In this document: positions 52,429 to 61,175 of the stretch, piece by piece
Position numbering within the stretch: the stretch's first letter is position 1
Layout: each line of letters starts with the position of its first letter
NCBI GenBank assembly: GCA_963742715.1
Contig: CAVUMR010000002.1
Location: 1,178,001 to 1,242,000 of the forward strand
Length of the DNA stretch: 64,000 nt
Source of the DNA: CAVUMR01 sp963742715
GTDB taxonomy: Bacteria > Actinomycetota > Actinomycetes > Mycobacteriales > Micromonosporaceae
Direction of reading: 5' to 3'
The notes under the pieces: model-generated
Database searches by the model: none
What the model was told of the DNA's origin: nothing
Seen by the model: only the letters and a program-made list of their open reading frames with translations
Position numbers and translations under genes: made by a program

Positions 52429-52507
52429 CGCATTGCTCGGCGAACTCTTTACTTCACGGCGCCGGCATGCAACTCTCTTGGCGCACACCGCCACTAAGGG
52501 GGCTCTC

Positions 52508-54778
52508 ATGGATCGGCCACGCCTCAAGGCGCAATTCATCGCCGAGGTAGTAGACGACTCAAAGGTGTTTCTGATCGGTGAGGACCAGCAGTTTCTGGTT
52601 CAGGGAGTCGCCGCCGCGAAAGTGCTGCCGTATCTTGACGGCCGGCACACCGTAGCGGAGATCGCGGCTGGTCTCAGCGGCGAACTCTCCCTTCCGGAAA
52701 CGCTGCTCGCCCTGAAGAAATATCAGGCGTTCGGCCACCTGGCCGACGGCCGTCCGGACCTCCCGGACCACGAGCTGGCGTACTGGGACGTACAGGGCAT
52801 CGACGCCTGCGCCGCCGCGGCCGCGATCGAGGCCAAGGAAGTCGGCGTCATCGCGCTCGGCAGCACGCCGGTCGACGAGACGGTCAAGGCGCTGCGGAAC
52901 GCCGGGCTGCGGGTGCGATCCAACGGCGAGGCCGGCGACAAGCCGGCCGACCTGACCGTGGTGCTGGTCGACGACTACATGGACCCCGGTCTGGCCGAGC
53001 GCAACGCGGCGCAGCTCGCCGCCGGCCGGCCGTGGTTGCTGGCCAAGCCGGTCGGACTGGTGCTCTGGCTCGGCCCGCTGTTCGAACCGGGCAGCACCGG
53101 CTGCTGGGCCTGTCTCGCCCAGCGACTGCAGGGCAACCGGCAGATCGAGCGGTACCTGCTGCGCCGCAAGAACAGCGACCAGCCGTTCCAGACCTCCCGG
53201 GCGATGCTCGGCTCGGTACCCGGCATGTTCTCCGGCCTGCTCGCGTCCGAGGCGCTGCGCATCATCGGCGCCGGTACCTCGTCGAGGCTCAGCGGCCGGA
53301 TGACCACGTTCGACATCCGCACCCTGGCGACCCTCGACCACGCGCTGATCCAGCAGCCGCAGTGCCCGTCCTGTGGCGACCCGTCGCTGCTGAGCAACAA
53401 GCAGTCGAAGGTGTCGCTGACCGCCCGGCCGGTCCGGTTCGACACCGACGGCGGCTACCGGGTGATGCCGCCGCACGAGACGTACCGCCGGCTGGAGAAG
53501 CACATCAGCCCGGCGATCGGCGCGATCAGCACGCTGACCACGTTCCTCGAGTCGGACAACGGCGTGACCTACAGCTACACCGCCGGCCATAACTTCGCCA
53601 TGTTCGGCGACAACCTCAACCTGCTGCGCCGCAACATGCGCGGGCAGAGTGGCGGCAAGGGCCGGTCCGACACGCAGGCCCGGGTCAGCGCGATGTGCGA
53701 GGCGATCGAGCGGTACGCCGGGGTGTGGCACGGCGACGAGCCGGTGATCCGCGCCCCGTACAGCGAGGTCTCCGAGACCGCCGTACACCCGGACGAGATG
53801 CTCGGCTTCTCCGCCAAGCAGGTGGCCGGCCGTGGCCCGTGGAACGCGAACCCGGCCAACCGGCTGCACATCGTGCCCGACCCGCTGCCCTCCGACCTGA
53901 CCATCGACTGGGGTGCCGCCTGGTCGCTGACCGAGGAGCGCGAGCGGCTGGTACCGGCCGCGTACACCTGGTACGGCCATCCGGACCTGTACGAGTGCTT
54001 CTTCTGCTTCGGCGACTCCAACGGCTGCGCCAGCGGCAACAACCTCGAAGAGGCGATCCTGCAGGGCTTCTGCGAGGTCGTCGAGCGGGACAGCGTGTCG
54101 CTGTGGTGGTACAACCGGATCCGCCGGCCGGGAGTGGACCTCGACTCGATCGGCGACCCGTACATCGACACCCTGCGGGCGTTCTACGCCCGGATGGGCC
54201 GCAACCTGTGGGTCATCGATCTGACCACCGACCTGGGGATCCCCACCTTCGCCGGCATCTCGCAGCGGCTGAACCATCCGGTCGAGGACATCATCATGGG
54301 CTTCGGCGCCCACCCGAACCCGCGGATCGCGGCGATGCGGGCGCTGACCGAGGTGAACCAGTTCCTGCCCTCGGTCGAACGGCGGGACGCCGACGGCAAC
54401 ACCGTCTACCTCGAGGACGACATCGCGACCCTCGACTGGTGGAAGAACGGCAAGCTCGCCGAGGAGCCGTACCTGCTGGCCGATCCGGACCAGCCGCTGG
54501 TCAAGATGGACGACTACCCGACCGACCCCAGCAACGACCTCGCCGACCACGTGCGCAACTGCGTGGACAAGGCGGCGAGCTGCGGGCTGGAGGTCATCGT
54601 GCTGGACCAGACCCGGCCCGACCTCGACCTGTCCGTGGTCAAGGTGATGGTGCCCGGCATGCGGCACTTCTGGCGGCGACTGGGCCCGGGCCGGCTGTAC
54701 CAGGTGCCGGTGGCGATGGGCTGGCTGCCCAAGGCCAACAGCGAGGACGAGCTGAACCCCCGCAGCGTGTTCTTCTAG
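52508..54778 (+). CDS. Fused TOMM cyclodehydratase (E1-like plus YcaO)
   Basis: 756 aa. Residues 15-75 form a PqqD-like leader-recognition (RRE) winged helix; 100-300 an E1-like domain with a Cys4 zinc site (Cys199 and Cys202 in GCWACLAQ, Cys286 and Cys289 in QCPSCGD); 330-756 a YcaO domain with the ATP-binding signature blocks SAMCEAIERYAGV and GFCEVVERDSVSLWW plus NGCASGNNLEEAIL. Such enzymes turn Cys/Ser/Thr of a precursor peptide into azolines using ATP. The C-terminus (NPRSVFF) lacks the usual PxPxP end. ATG with AAGGGGG 6 nt upstream. Confidence 0.92.
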   Translation: MDRPRLKAQFIAEVVDDSKVFLIGEDQQFLVQGVAAAKVLPYLDGRHTVAEIAAGLSGELSLPETLLALKKYQAFGHLADGRPDLPDHELAYWDVQGIDACAAAAAIEAKEVGVIALGSTPVDETVKALRNAGLRVRSNGEAGDKPADLTVVLVDDYMDPGLAERNAAQLAAGRPWLLAKPVGLVLWLGPLFEPGSTGCWACLAQRLQGNRQIERYLLRRKNSDQPFQTSRAMLGSVPGMFSGLLASEALRIIGAGTSSRLSGRMTTFDIRTLATLDHALIQQPQCPSCGDPSLLSNKQSKVSLTARPVRFDTDGGYRVMPPHETYRRLEKHISPAIGAISTLTTFLESDNGVTYSYTAGHNFAMFGDNLNLLRRNMRGQSGGKGRSDTQARVSAMCEAIERYAGVWHGDEPVIRAPYSEVSETAVHPDEMLGFSAKQVAGRGPWNANPANRLHIVPDPLPSDLTIDWGAAWSLTEERERLVPAAYTWYGHPDLYECFFCFGDSNGCASGNNLEEAILQGFCEVVERDSVSLWWYNRIRRPGVDLDSIGDPYIDTLRAFYARMGRNLWVIDLTTDLGIPTFAGISQRLNHPVEDIIMGFGAHPNPRIAAMRALTEVNQFLPSVERRDADGNTVYLEDDIATLDWWKNGKLAEEPYLLADPDQPLVKMDDYPTDPSNDLADHVRNCVDKAASCGLEVIVLDQTRPDLDLSVVKVMVPGMRHFWRRLGPGRLYQVPVAMGWLPKANSEDELNPRSVFF

Positions 54779-54787
54779 GAGGTTCCG

Positions 54788-56230
54788 ATGAGCGAGGCCG
54801 CGGCGGACGGCGCGTCGAATCCGGACGCGCCGACCGCGGTGACGATGCGGCTGCGGGCGGACGCCACGTTCGCCGACGGCGCCATCGTCCTGCCGACCGG
54901 ACCGATCCCGCTGCCGGGGCTGTCGCCCGGACTGACCGAGGCGCTCACCGCGCTGGCCGCCGGCGACCGCACCGAGGCCGAGGTCAGTGCCGCGGTGACC
55001 GGTCCGGACGGGATGGCCGGGCTGATGCGGCTGCAGTTGCTGCTGCGCAAGCTCAACGGCGGCGGGCTGCTCGAGCACGCGGTCAGCGTCGGCGACCGCG
55101 AGGTGGCCCGGCTGCGCCCGGTCGGGCGCGGCGCGGTCGACCTGATGTCCGCGGCGCCGGCGGAGGGTCCGGTCAAGCTCTCCCGCTTCGTCTCGGTCCG
55201 GGCCGACGGTGGCGCCCTGGTAGCCGGGCACCCACGCAACCCGGCGGTGGTACTGCTGACCGCGGAGGTGCTGGGCGCGCTGGCCGACTGGCTGCCGACC
55301 GGGCAGGTCGGCGCGGCGGCGGGACTGCCCGCCGCGGCGGTCGGTCCGGTGCTGCGGCTGCTCGGCGCCGCCGGACTGCTGGTCACCGGTGGACCGGAGG
55401 AAGACCCGGAACACGATGACGTACACGCGGGATGGGCCCCGACCGACCTGTGGCTGCACGCGCGCAGCCGGGGCATCCGCCTGTCCGCGCGGTACGGCGG
55501 GTCGTACCCGTTCGCCGACCGGTTCCCGCCGCCGCCCGGTGTACCGCCTCGGCGCGACACCGAGCGGGTGGTGCCGGCGGTCCCCGATCTGGACGTACTG
55601 ACCGCGAAGGACCCGAGCCTCACCGAGGTGCTGGAGAAGCGCCGGTCGGTACGCGCGCACGACCCGGACCGGTCGATCACCGCGGACGAGCTCGGTGAGC
55701 TGCTGTACCGGGCGACCCGGGTGCGCCGTACCTTCGTCGGCGCCGACCGGCAGGAGCTGCTGGACCGCCCGTACCCGTCCGGCGGGTCGCTCGGCGAGTT
55801 GGAGATCTACCCGCTGGTCACACAGTGCGAGGGGCTGTCCGCGGGACTGTGGCACTACACCTCGGGCGAGCACGGCTTCGAACGGGTAGCCGACGCCGGA
55901 CCGGCGACCGCGGCACTCGTCTCAGGCGCCCGCGCGTCCGCACTGATGACCGCGGATCCGCAGGTGGTACTGATCGTCACCGCGCGGTTCGGTCGGGTCA
56001 CCTGGAAGTACGAGACGATCGCGTACTCGCTCATGCTCAAGCACGTCGGCGTGCTGTACCAGACGCTCTACCTGGTCGGTACCGCGATGGGTCTGGGGGT
56101 GTGCGGTCTGGGCGGCGGCGACGCCGACAGTTTCGCCGCGGCCAGCGGGATCGACTACTGGGCCGAGGGGAGTGTCGGGGAGCTGGTCGTGGGCAGTCGG
56201 CCCGCCGACGACGGAGCCAGCCGGCCATGA
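54788..56230 (+). CDS. SagB-type FMN azoline dehydrogenase
   Basis: 480 aa. The N-terminal 220 residues contain two leader-binding-like winged-helix stretches (GDRTEAEVSAAVTGP, LRLLGAAGLLVTGG); the C-terminal half is a nitroreductase-fold SagB/ThcOx domain: LEKRRSVRAHDPD, PYPSGGSLGELEIYPLV, SLMLKHVGVLYQTLYLVGT, GLGVCGLGGGD. It oxidises azolines to azoles with FMN. AGGAGG overlaps the cyclodehydratase stop and lies 5 nt before the ATG, so the two genes are tightly linked. Overlaps the next gene as ATGA. Confidence 0.92.
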   Translation: MSEAAADGASNPDAPTAVTMRLRADATFADGAIVLPTGPIPLPGLSPGLTEALTALAAGDRTEAEVSAAVTGPDGMAGLMRLQLLLRKLNGGGLLEHAVSVGDREVARLRPVGRGAVDLMSAAPAEGPVKLSRFVSVRADGGALVAGHPRNPAVVLLTAEVLGALADWLPTGQVGAAAGLPAAAVGPVLRLLGAAGLLVTGGPEEDPEHDDVHAGWAPTDLWLHARSRGIRLSARYGGSYPFADRFPPPPGVPPRRDTERVVPAVPDLDVLTAKDPSLTEVLEKRRSVRAHDPDRSITADELGELLYRATRVRRTFVGADRQELLDRPYPSGGSLGELEIYPLVTQCEGLSAGLWHYTSGEHGFERVADAGPATAALVSGARASALMTADPQVVLIVTARFGRVTWKYETIAYSLMLKHVGVLYQTLYLVGTAMGLGVCGLGGGDADSFAAASGIDYWAEGSVGELVVGSRPADDGASRP

Positions 56231-56436
56231 AGTTCCGGATCCGGGCCCTGCAGCGGATGCGGGAGCCGGAGGAGCTGAACGTCCCGACCACGCTCACCGC
56301 GCCGGGCGGCTGGATCGCGGTACTGGCGGTGCTGGCCGCGGTGCTGGCCGTCGGCGTGTGGGCCGGAGTGGGCGGGCTGTCCCGGCTCGTCCACACGGCC
56401 ACCGTGGTCACGTCCCTCGACCTCCGAGGCCGCTGA
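56227..56436 (+). CDS. 69-aa stub of NHLP-system membrane-fusion (HlyD-like) protein
   Basis: FRIRALQRMREPEELN, TLTAPGGWIAVLAVLAAVL and WAGVGGLSRLVHT match the N-terminal anchor of HlyD-type secretion proteins of NHLM/NHLP bacteriocin systems (pattern: rRAL-RLSSPEQLD ... TSPRGWLAL). Those proteins normally run beyond 250 aa with coiled-coil and lipoyl domains; here a clean TGA ends the gene after one transmembrane helix and a short outside segment. It is coupled to the SagB gene (ATGA) and placed just before the two transporter genes, so it appears to be a maintained short form, not debris. Confidence 0.7.
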   Translation: MKFRIRALQRMREPEELNVPTTLTAPGGWIAVLAVLAAVLAVGVWAGVGGLSRLVHTATVVTSLDLRGR

Positions 56437-56443
56437 GGCGCCC

Positions 56444-58735
56444 ATGACGACCGCCACCCCCGACGCGGCGACCGCGGCCGGTACCGGCACCGGCCGGCCG
56501 GTCGAGCCGCGCCGCCGGTGGCGGACGCCCACGATCATCCAGATGGAGTCGACCGAGTGCGGTGCGGCCGCGCTCGGCATGGTGCTCGGCTACCACGGCC
56601 GGCACGTACCGCTGGAAGAGCTGCGGATGGCCTGCGGGGTGTCCCGCGACGGCGCCCGGTCCTCCAGCGTGGTGGCCGCCGCCCGGCGGTACGGGCTGAT
56701 CGCCAAGGGTTTCCGGATGGAGGCCGAAGCGCTCCGGGACACGCCCAAGCCGGTGATCGTGTTCTGGGCGTTTCGGCATTTCATCGTGGTGGAGGACATC
56801 CGCCGCCGGTTCGGTCGCACCGTCGTGGCGGTCAACGACCCGGCCGGCGGCCGGCGCCGGATCAGTTGGGAGGAGTTCGACGCCGACTTCACCGGCGTCG
56901 CGCTCACCTTCACGCCAGGCCCGGACTTCCGGCCGGGTGGGCGGCCCAGTCGGATCAGTGACGCGCTGGTACGCCGCCGGGTGCCGACCCGCGGGCTGCT
57001 GCCGCTGCTGGCGCTGGCCAGCCTGCTGCTGGTGGTACCGGTGCTGGCGTTGCCGCTGTTCGCCCGCGACTTCGTCGACCGGGCGCTGGCCGGCGACCGG
57101 CCGGACGTACCGACCGGACCGCTGCTGGTCGCGATGGGACTGGTCGCGGCGCTGGCCCTGGTACCGGCCGCGCTCCGCTGGCGCTATCTGGGCCGGGTCG
57201 AGGGGCGGCTGGGACTTGCCGCCTCGGCCCGCTTCTTCGACCAGGCGCTGCGGTTGCCGATCGAGTTCTTCCTGCACCGGCGGCCGGCCGAGATCGCGCG
57301 GCGGGTCATGGTCAATAACTCCATCGCCACGCTGCTGTCCCGCGACCTGGTGACGACCACCGTCAACGTCGCGCTGGTCGCGCTGATCCCGGTGGTGTTG
57401 CTCGCGGTCGACCCGGTGCTCGGTGCCGTCGCCATCGCGGCGGCGCTGCTCGAGGTGGCGCTGCTCGTCGCGACCGGCCGCGCCCGCGCGCACGCCGCCG
57501 TGGCGGTACGCGCCGATCGCGGGCGACTGATGTCCGTCACGTTCGCCTCGCTGCAGATCATCGAGTCGGTGAAGGCCAGCGGTACCGAGTCCGACGCCTT
57601 CCGGCGGTTCGCCGGCTTCCTGGCCCGGGTGATCGCCGGCGGGCAACGGTCGGGTCGGTCCATCGCGCTGCTCGGCGCCGTACCGACCCTGCTGGCCGGC
57701 CTGACCACCGCCGCGATCCTGCTGGTCGGCGGGCTCCGGTCGGTATCCGGCGCCGTCGGCATCGGCGCGGTCGTCGCGGTACAGCTGCTGGTGATCGCGC
57801 TGAACCAGCCACTGGCCGAGCTGGCGCAACTGGGCGAACAGTCCCGGGAGATCGCCAGCGAGCTGACCCGGCTGAACGACGTGGAACGCCAGCCACTCGC
57901 GGCTTGCTTCGCGACCGCCGAAGCCAACGCCGACACCGCCGTTGAGTCCACTGTGGAGCCCGCCGCGGAACCCGGAGGCGGGCCGGCCGCCGAGTCCGCC
58001 GCCTTGTGTTTTGCCGAGGTCAGCTACGGCTACAGCCCGCTGTCCCCGCCGGTCGTCGCCGACCTGTCGTTCACCCTGGCGCCCGGCCGCCGGATCGCGA
58101 TCGTCGGCGGTACCGGCAGCGGCAAGTCGACGATCGGCCGGTTGGCCGCCGGCCTGTACGAGCCGTGGTCGGGCGCGATCCTGGTGGACGGCCGGCCGCG
58201 GCGGAGCGTGGCGCGGGCCGACCTGGCCGCCACGGTCGGCTATGTGGACCAGCGGATCCGGCTGTTCGAGGGCACGCTCCGGGACAACCTGACCCTGTTC
58301 GCGGACGTACCGGACGAGACGATCCTGGCCGCCCTGCGCGACGCCGAGCTGGCCGAGCTGGTGTCCCGGCGACCGGGTGGACTGCACGCCGTGGTCGAAC
58401 CCGACGGCCGCAACTTCTCCGGTGGCGAACGGCAACGGCTGGAGCTGGCCCGGGCGCTCGTCACCGGGCCGAGGCTGCTGGTCCTCGACGACGCCACCAG
58501 CGCGGTGGACCCGGTGACCGAGGCCGCGGTCGCCGCGAACCTGCGCCGGCGCGGCTGTGGCTGCCTGGTGATCGCGCACCGGCTGTCGACCATCCGGGAC
58601 GCCGACGAGATTCTCGTGCTGGCCGCCGGACACGTGGTCGACCGCGGTACCCACCACGAGCTGCTCGACCGGACCGGCCGGTACCGCGAACTCATCGCGG
58701 AACCGACCCTGACCGCGGCCGGTGACCGGCGATGA
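56444..58735 (+). CDS. NHLP-type C39 peptidase/permease/ATPase exporter
   Basis: 763 aa. An N-terminal C39 leader peptidase with Cys39 (QMESTECGAAALG), His112 (FRHFIVVED) and Asp132 (VNDPAGG) is followed by five or six membrane helices and an NBD: Walker A GGTGSGKST, signature NFSGGERQRLEL, Walker B LLVLDDATSAVD. The residue after the Walker B Asp is Asp, not the usual catalytic Glu. It should cut the precursor leader at a double-Gly-like site while exporting the product. Overlaps its partner by ATGA. Confidence 0.92.
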   Translation: MTTATPDAATAAGTGTGRPVEPRRRWRTPTIIQMESTECGAAALGMVLGYHGRHVPLEELRMACGVSRDGARSSSVVAAARRYGLIAKGFRMEAEALRDTPKPVIVFWAFRHFIVVEDIRRRFGRTVVAVNDPAGGRRRISWEEFDADFTGVALTFTPGPDFRPGGRPSRISDALVRRRVPTRGLLPLLALASLLLVVPVLALPLFARDFVDRALAGDRPDVPTGPLLVAMGLVAALALVPAALRWRYLGRVEGRLGLAASARFFDQALRLPIEFFLHRRPAEIARRVMVNNSIATLLSRDLVTTTVNVALVALIPVVLLAVDPVLGAVAIAAALLEVALLVATGRARAHAAVAVRADRGRLMSVTFASLQIIESVKASGTESDAFRRFAGFLARVIAGGQRSGRSIALLGAVPTLLAGLTTAAILLVGGLRSVSGAVGIGAVVAVQLLVIALNQPLAELAQLGEQSREIASELTRLNDVERQPLAACFATAEANADTAVESTVEPAAEPGGGPAAESAALCFAEVSYGYSPLSPPVVADLSFTLAPGRRIAIVGGTGSGKSTIGRLAAGLYEPWSGAILVDGRPRRSVARADLAATVGYVDQRIRLFEGTLRDNLTLFADVPDETILAALRDAELAELVSRRPGGLHAVVEPDGRNFSGGERQRLELARALVTGPRLLVLDDATSAVDPVTEAAVAANLRRRGCGCLVIAHRLSTIRDADEILVLAAGHVVDRGTHHELLDRTGRYRELIAEPTLTAAGDRR

Positions 58736-60885
58736 GCGCGCCACCGGTGAACGCGCCGGCGGTGAGCGCACCGGTGTCGAGCCGACCGGGGTACGAGCCG
58801 GCGCTCGCGGCCGTGCGCCTGGTCGCCGCCCGGCTCGGCATGACGATCGAGGCACCGGACCCGGCGTTGCCGTCGCCCGACGATCCGGTCATCGCGATCG
58901 CGTCCGCCTCCGGCGTACGTACCCGCGCCATCCGGTTGACCGGCGAGTGGTGGCGGCGCGACCTCGGCCCGTTCGTCGGATACCGGGATGCCGATGGGGC
59001 GCCGGTGGCACTGGTCCCGGCGGGTCGTGGGTACCGGGCCGCGCTACCCGGCTCGGACCGGCTGGTACCGGTCACCGCGGCGCTCGCCGGAACGCTGCGC
59101 GACTCCGGCGTGGTGTTCTACCCGCCGCTACCCGCGCGGGTACGTACCGCCGGTCAGCTGCTGCGGTTCGCGCTCGGGGGGGTGGACCGCCGGGACCTGT
59201 GGCGGCTGCTGCTCACCGGGGTCGCGATCGCGGTACTGGGACTGGCGGTACCGGTGTTCACCGGCCTCGTACTCGGTGCCGTCGCGGTACCGGCCGGACA
59301 CCACCTCGTCGTGGACGGTGCGCTGGTCACCGCGGTGGCAGCACTCGTCGCGGCCGCGATGGCGGTGGTACACCAGCTCGCCGCGCTCCGGCTGTCCGGT
59401 CGGGCCATCGAGCGGGTGCTGACCGCACTGTGGGGGCGGATGCTGGCGCTGCCGGCACCGTTCCTCCGCCGGTACTCCACCGGCACGCTGGGCCGGATGA
59501 CGATCGGCGTCAGTACCGCGCTGGACGTGTTCGCCGAACTGCTGCCGGTACTCACGCTCGGCGTGCTGACCGTGCTCGCGAACGCGGTGCTGATCGCCGT
59601 GCTCGACCTCCGGTTCGCGGTCGTCGTACTCGGCCTGGCGGCGGTGCTCGTGGTGCTTGTCGTCGCCGCGGGCGCGGTCGAGCTGCGTCGCCAACGCCGC
59701 CTCAACGCGGCCCAGGAGCGTCTGTCCGGGCTGGTGTTCGAGCTGCTCACCGGGCTGCCGAAGCTGCGCGCCGCGGCCGCCGAGGAGCGTGCGTTCGACA
59801 GCTGGAAGGTCGGGCTGACCGACGGCCGGCGGCTCGCCGGCTCGGCCCGACCGGGTCGCGAGCTCATCGGCCTGCTGTCCGTGGTCGCTCCGCTGGCCTG
59901 CGGCCTCGCCGTGTTCGCGCTGGCCGGTGGACCGTACCGGGCCGGCACCTCGCCGGCGACCGTGCTGGTCGTGTTCACCGCGACGATCCTGCTGGTGTCG
60001 ACGGCGCTGCGGGTCGGTGCCGCCACGCTGGCCGGGCTGGCCGCGGTACCCCTGCTGGAGATCGCGAACCCGCTGCTGTGCGGGGAACCCGAGCACGGGG
60101 CGCTGACCGGCGCGGGGGACCGGCGCGATCCGGGGCCGCTCACCGGAGCGGTGGCCCTCGAGCACGTGACCTTCCGGTACGGCCGGACTGGTCCACCGGT
60201 CATCGACGACGTCAGTCTGGAGGTGCGGCCCGGCGAGTTCGTCGCGATCGTCGGCGCGAGCGGCTCGGGCAAGTCCACGATCGTGCGGCTCCTGCTCGGG
60301 CTGGAGCGCCCCGACTCCGGGGTCGTCCGGTACGACGGACACGACCTGGCCGAGCTGGACCTGGCCGCGGTACGCCGCCAGTGCGGGGTGGTGGGCCAGC
60401 ACGACGCGCTGCTTGCCGGCGACATCAAGACGAACATCGTCGGCGTCACCGACGGGACCCTCGACGACGCGTGGGCGGCGGCCCGACTGGCCGGCATCGA
60501 CCAGGAGATCGAGGCCATGCCGATGGGCATGCACACGCTGATCGCGGACGGCCCCAGCACGATCTCCGACGGCCAGCGGCAGCAGGTCATGATCGCCCGG
60601 GCGGTCTGCTCGGGACCGCGAATCATCGTGTTCGACGAGGCCAGCTGCGCGCTGGACGGCCCGACCCAGCGGCTGGTCGCGGACAACCTGCGGAACCTCG
60701 ACGCCACCCGGATCGTGGTGGCGCACCGGCTGTCCACGGTGGTCGAGGCGGACCGCATCGTGGTTCTGGCCGCCGGCCGGGTGGTGCAGACCGGTACGTA
60801 CCGCGAGCTCATCGCGGACGTCCGCGGCGAGTTCGCGCGGCTCGCCGGGCCGCAGGTTGAATCCGACCGGGGCGGCACCCGGTGA
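58732..60885 (+). CDS. NHLP-type ABC permease/ATPase, partner subunit
   Basis: 717 aa. An N-terminal soluble domain of about 130 residues (VRTRAIRLTGEWWRRDLGP, VVFYPPLPARVRTAGQLL) resembles the non-catalytic head of NHLP permease/ATPase subunits. Then come six helices and an NBD: Walker A GASGSGKST, Walker B IIVFDEASCALD intact, but the signature reads ISDGQRQQ in place of LSGGQ. It very likely forms a heterodimer with the C39 exporter. GTGA overlap with the next gene. Confidence 0.9.
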   Translation: MSAPPVNAPAVSAPVSSRPGYEPALAAVRLVAARLGMTIEAPDPALPSPDDPVIAIASASGVRTRAIRLTGEWWRRDLGPFVGYRDADGAPVALVPAGRGYRAALPGSDRLVPVTAALAGTLRDSGVVFYPPLPARVRTAGQLLRFALGGVDRRDLWRLLLTGVAIAVLGLAVPVFTGLVLGAVAVPAGHHLVVDGALVTAVAALVAAAMAVVHQLAALRLSGRAIERVLTALWGRMLALPAPFLRRYSTGTLGRMTIGVSTALDVFAELLPVLTLGVLTVLANAVLIAVLDLRFAVVVLGLAAVLVVLVVAAGAVELRRQRRLNAAQERLSGLVFELLTGLPKLRAAAAEERAFDSWKVGLTDGRRLAGSARPGRELIGLLSVVAPLACGLAVFALAGGPYRAGTSPATVLVVFTATILLVSTALRVGAATLAGLAAVPLLEIANPLLCGEPEHGALTGAGDRRDPGPLTGAVALEHVTFRYGRTGPPVIDDVSLEVRPGEFVAIVGASGSGKSTIVRLLLGLERPDSGVVRYDGHDLAELDLAAVRRQCGVVGQHDALLAGDIKTNIVGVTDGTLDDAWAAARLAGIDQEIEAMPMGMHTLIADGPSTISDGQRQQVMIARAVCSGPRIIVFDEASCALDGPTQRLVADNLRNLDATRIVVAHRLSTVVEADRIVVLAAGRVVQTGTYRELIADVRGEFARLAGPQVESDRGGTR

Positions 60886-61175
60886 CCGGGGCGCAGGGTG
60901 GTCCGAACCGGCGCACGGTGACCGTCCGGATCCGACCGGCCCGGGCCACCGGGACAAGCCAGCCGAGCGGTCCGAGCCGGCCGCTGCGGCGGACCGTGAC
61001 CTCGCGCATCGGAGCCGGCCAGACCGGAGCAGGTCAGGCCGGAACCGGCCAGACCGGGGCTGCTCGGGCCGGAACCGGCCAGGCCGGGGCTGCTCAGTCC
61101 GGGGCGCTGCCGACCGAGAAGTCCACCGGAAAGCCGGTCCCCGGGGAACAGCCGACCGAGCGGGGAGAACGGTAG
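60882..61175 (+). CDS. 97-aa repeat protein in the RiPP operon
   Basis: I do not recognise this protein. GTG at 60882 overlaps the transporter stop (GTGA) and its TAG ends one base before the ATG of the amine oxidase, so it is held in the operon by coupling on both sides. It is basic (RTVTVRIRPARAT, PLRRTVTSRI) and then has three 10-residue repeats GQTGAGQAGT, GQTGAARAGT, GQAGAAQSGA, ending in a charged TEKSTGKPVPGEQ tail. No Cys; Thr and Ser recur at fixed places in the repeats. It might be an atypical multi-core precursor or only a linker-like product of biased DNA. Confidence 0.5.
   Translation: MTGAQGGPNRRTVTVRIRPARATGTSQPSGPSRPLRRTVTSRIGAGQTGAGQAGTGQTGAARAGTGQAGAAQSGALPTEKSTGKPVPGEQPTERGER
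61017..61106 (+). repeat. Three 30-bp tandem repeats
   Basis: Units 61017-61046, 61047-61076 and 61077-61106, each starting GGCCAG and coding ten residues of the 97-aa protein. Units 1 and 2 both end GGCCGGAACC. The repeats stay in frame and show no length change. Confidence 0.8.

Larger units (their letters stand above)
52030..52507. other. Regulatory gap before the cyclodehydratase gene
   Basis: 478 bp without a credible gene. It contains a terminator-like hairpin (52201-52241), an array of TGCGTACCG repeats (52172-52428) and, at 52492-52504, the AAGGGGG ribosome site of the next gene. The region is AT-richer than its flanks. Six-frame reading shows only short frames lacking ribosome sites; a conventional Cys/Ser/Thr-rich precursor peptide was looked for and not found. 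Confidence 0.6.

Noticed and set aside
52293..52550. 85-codon frame with several Cys and Ser before the cyclodehydratase as precursor
   Set aside because: It overlaps the cyclodehydratase start in another frame, has no ribosome site, and its codons simply read the TGCGTACCG repeats.
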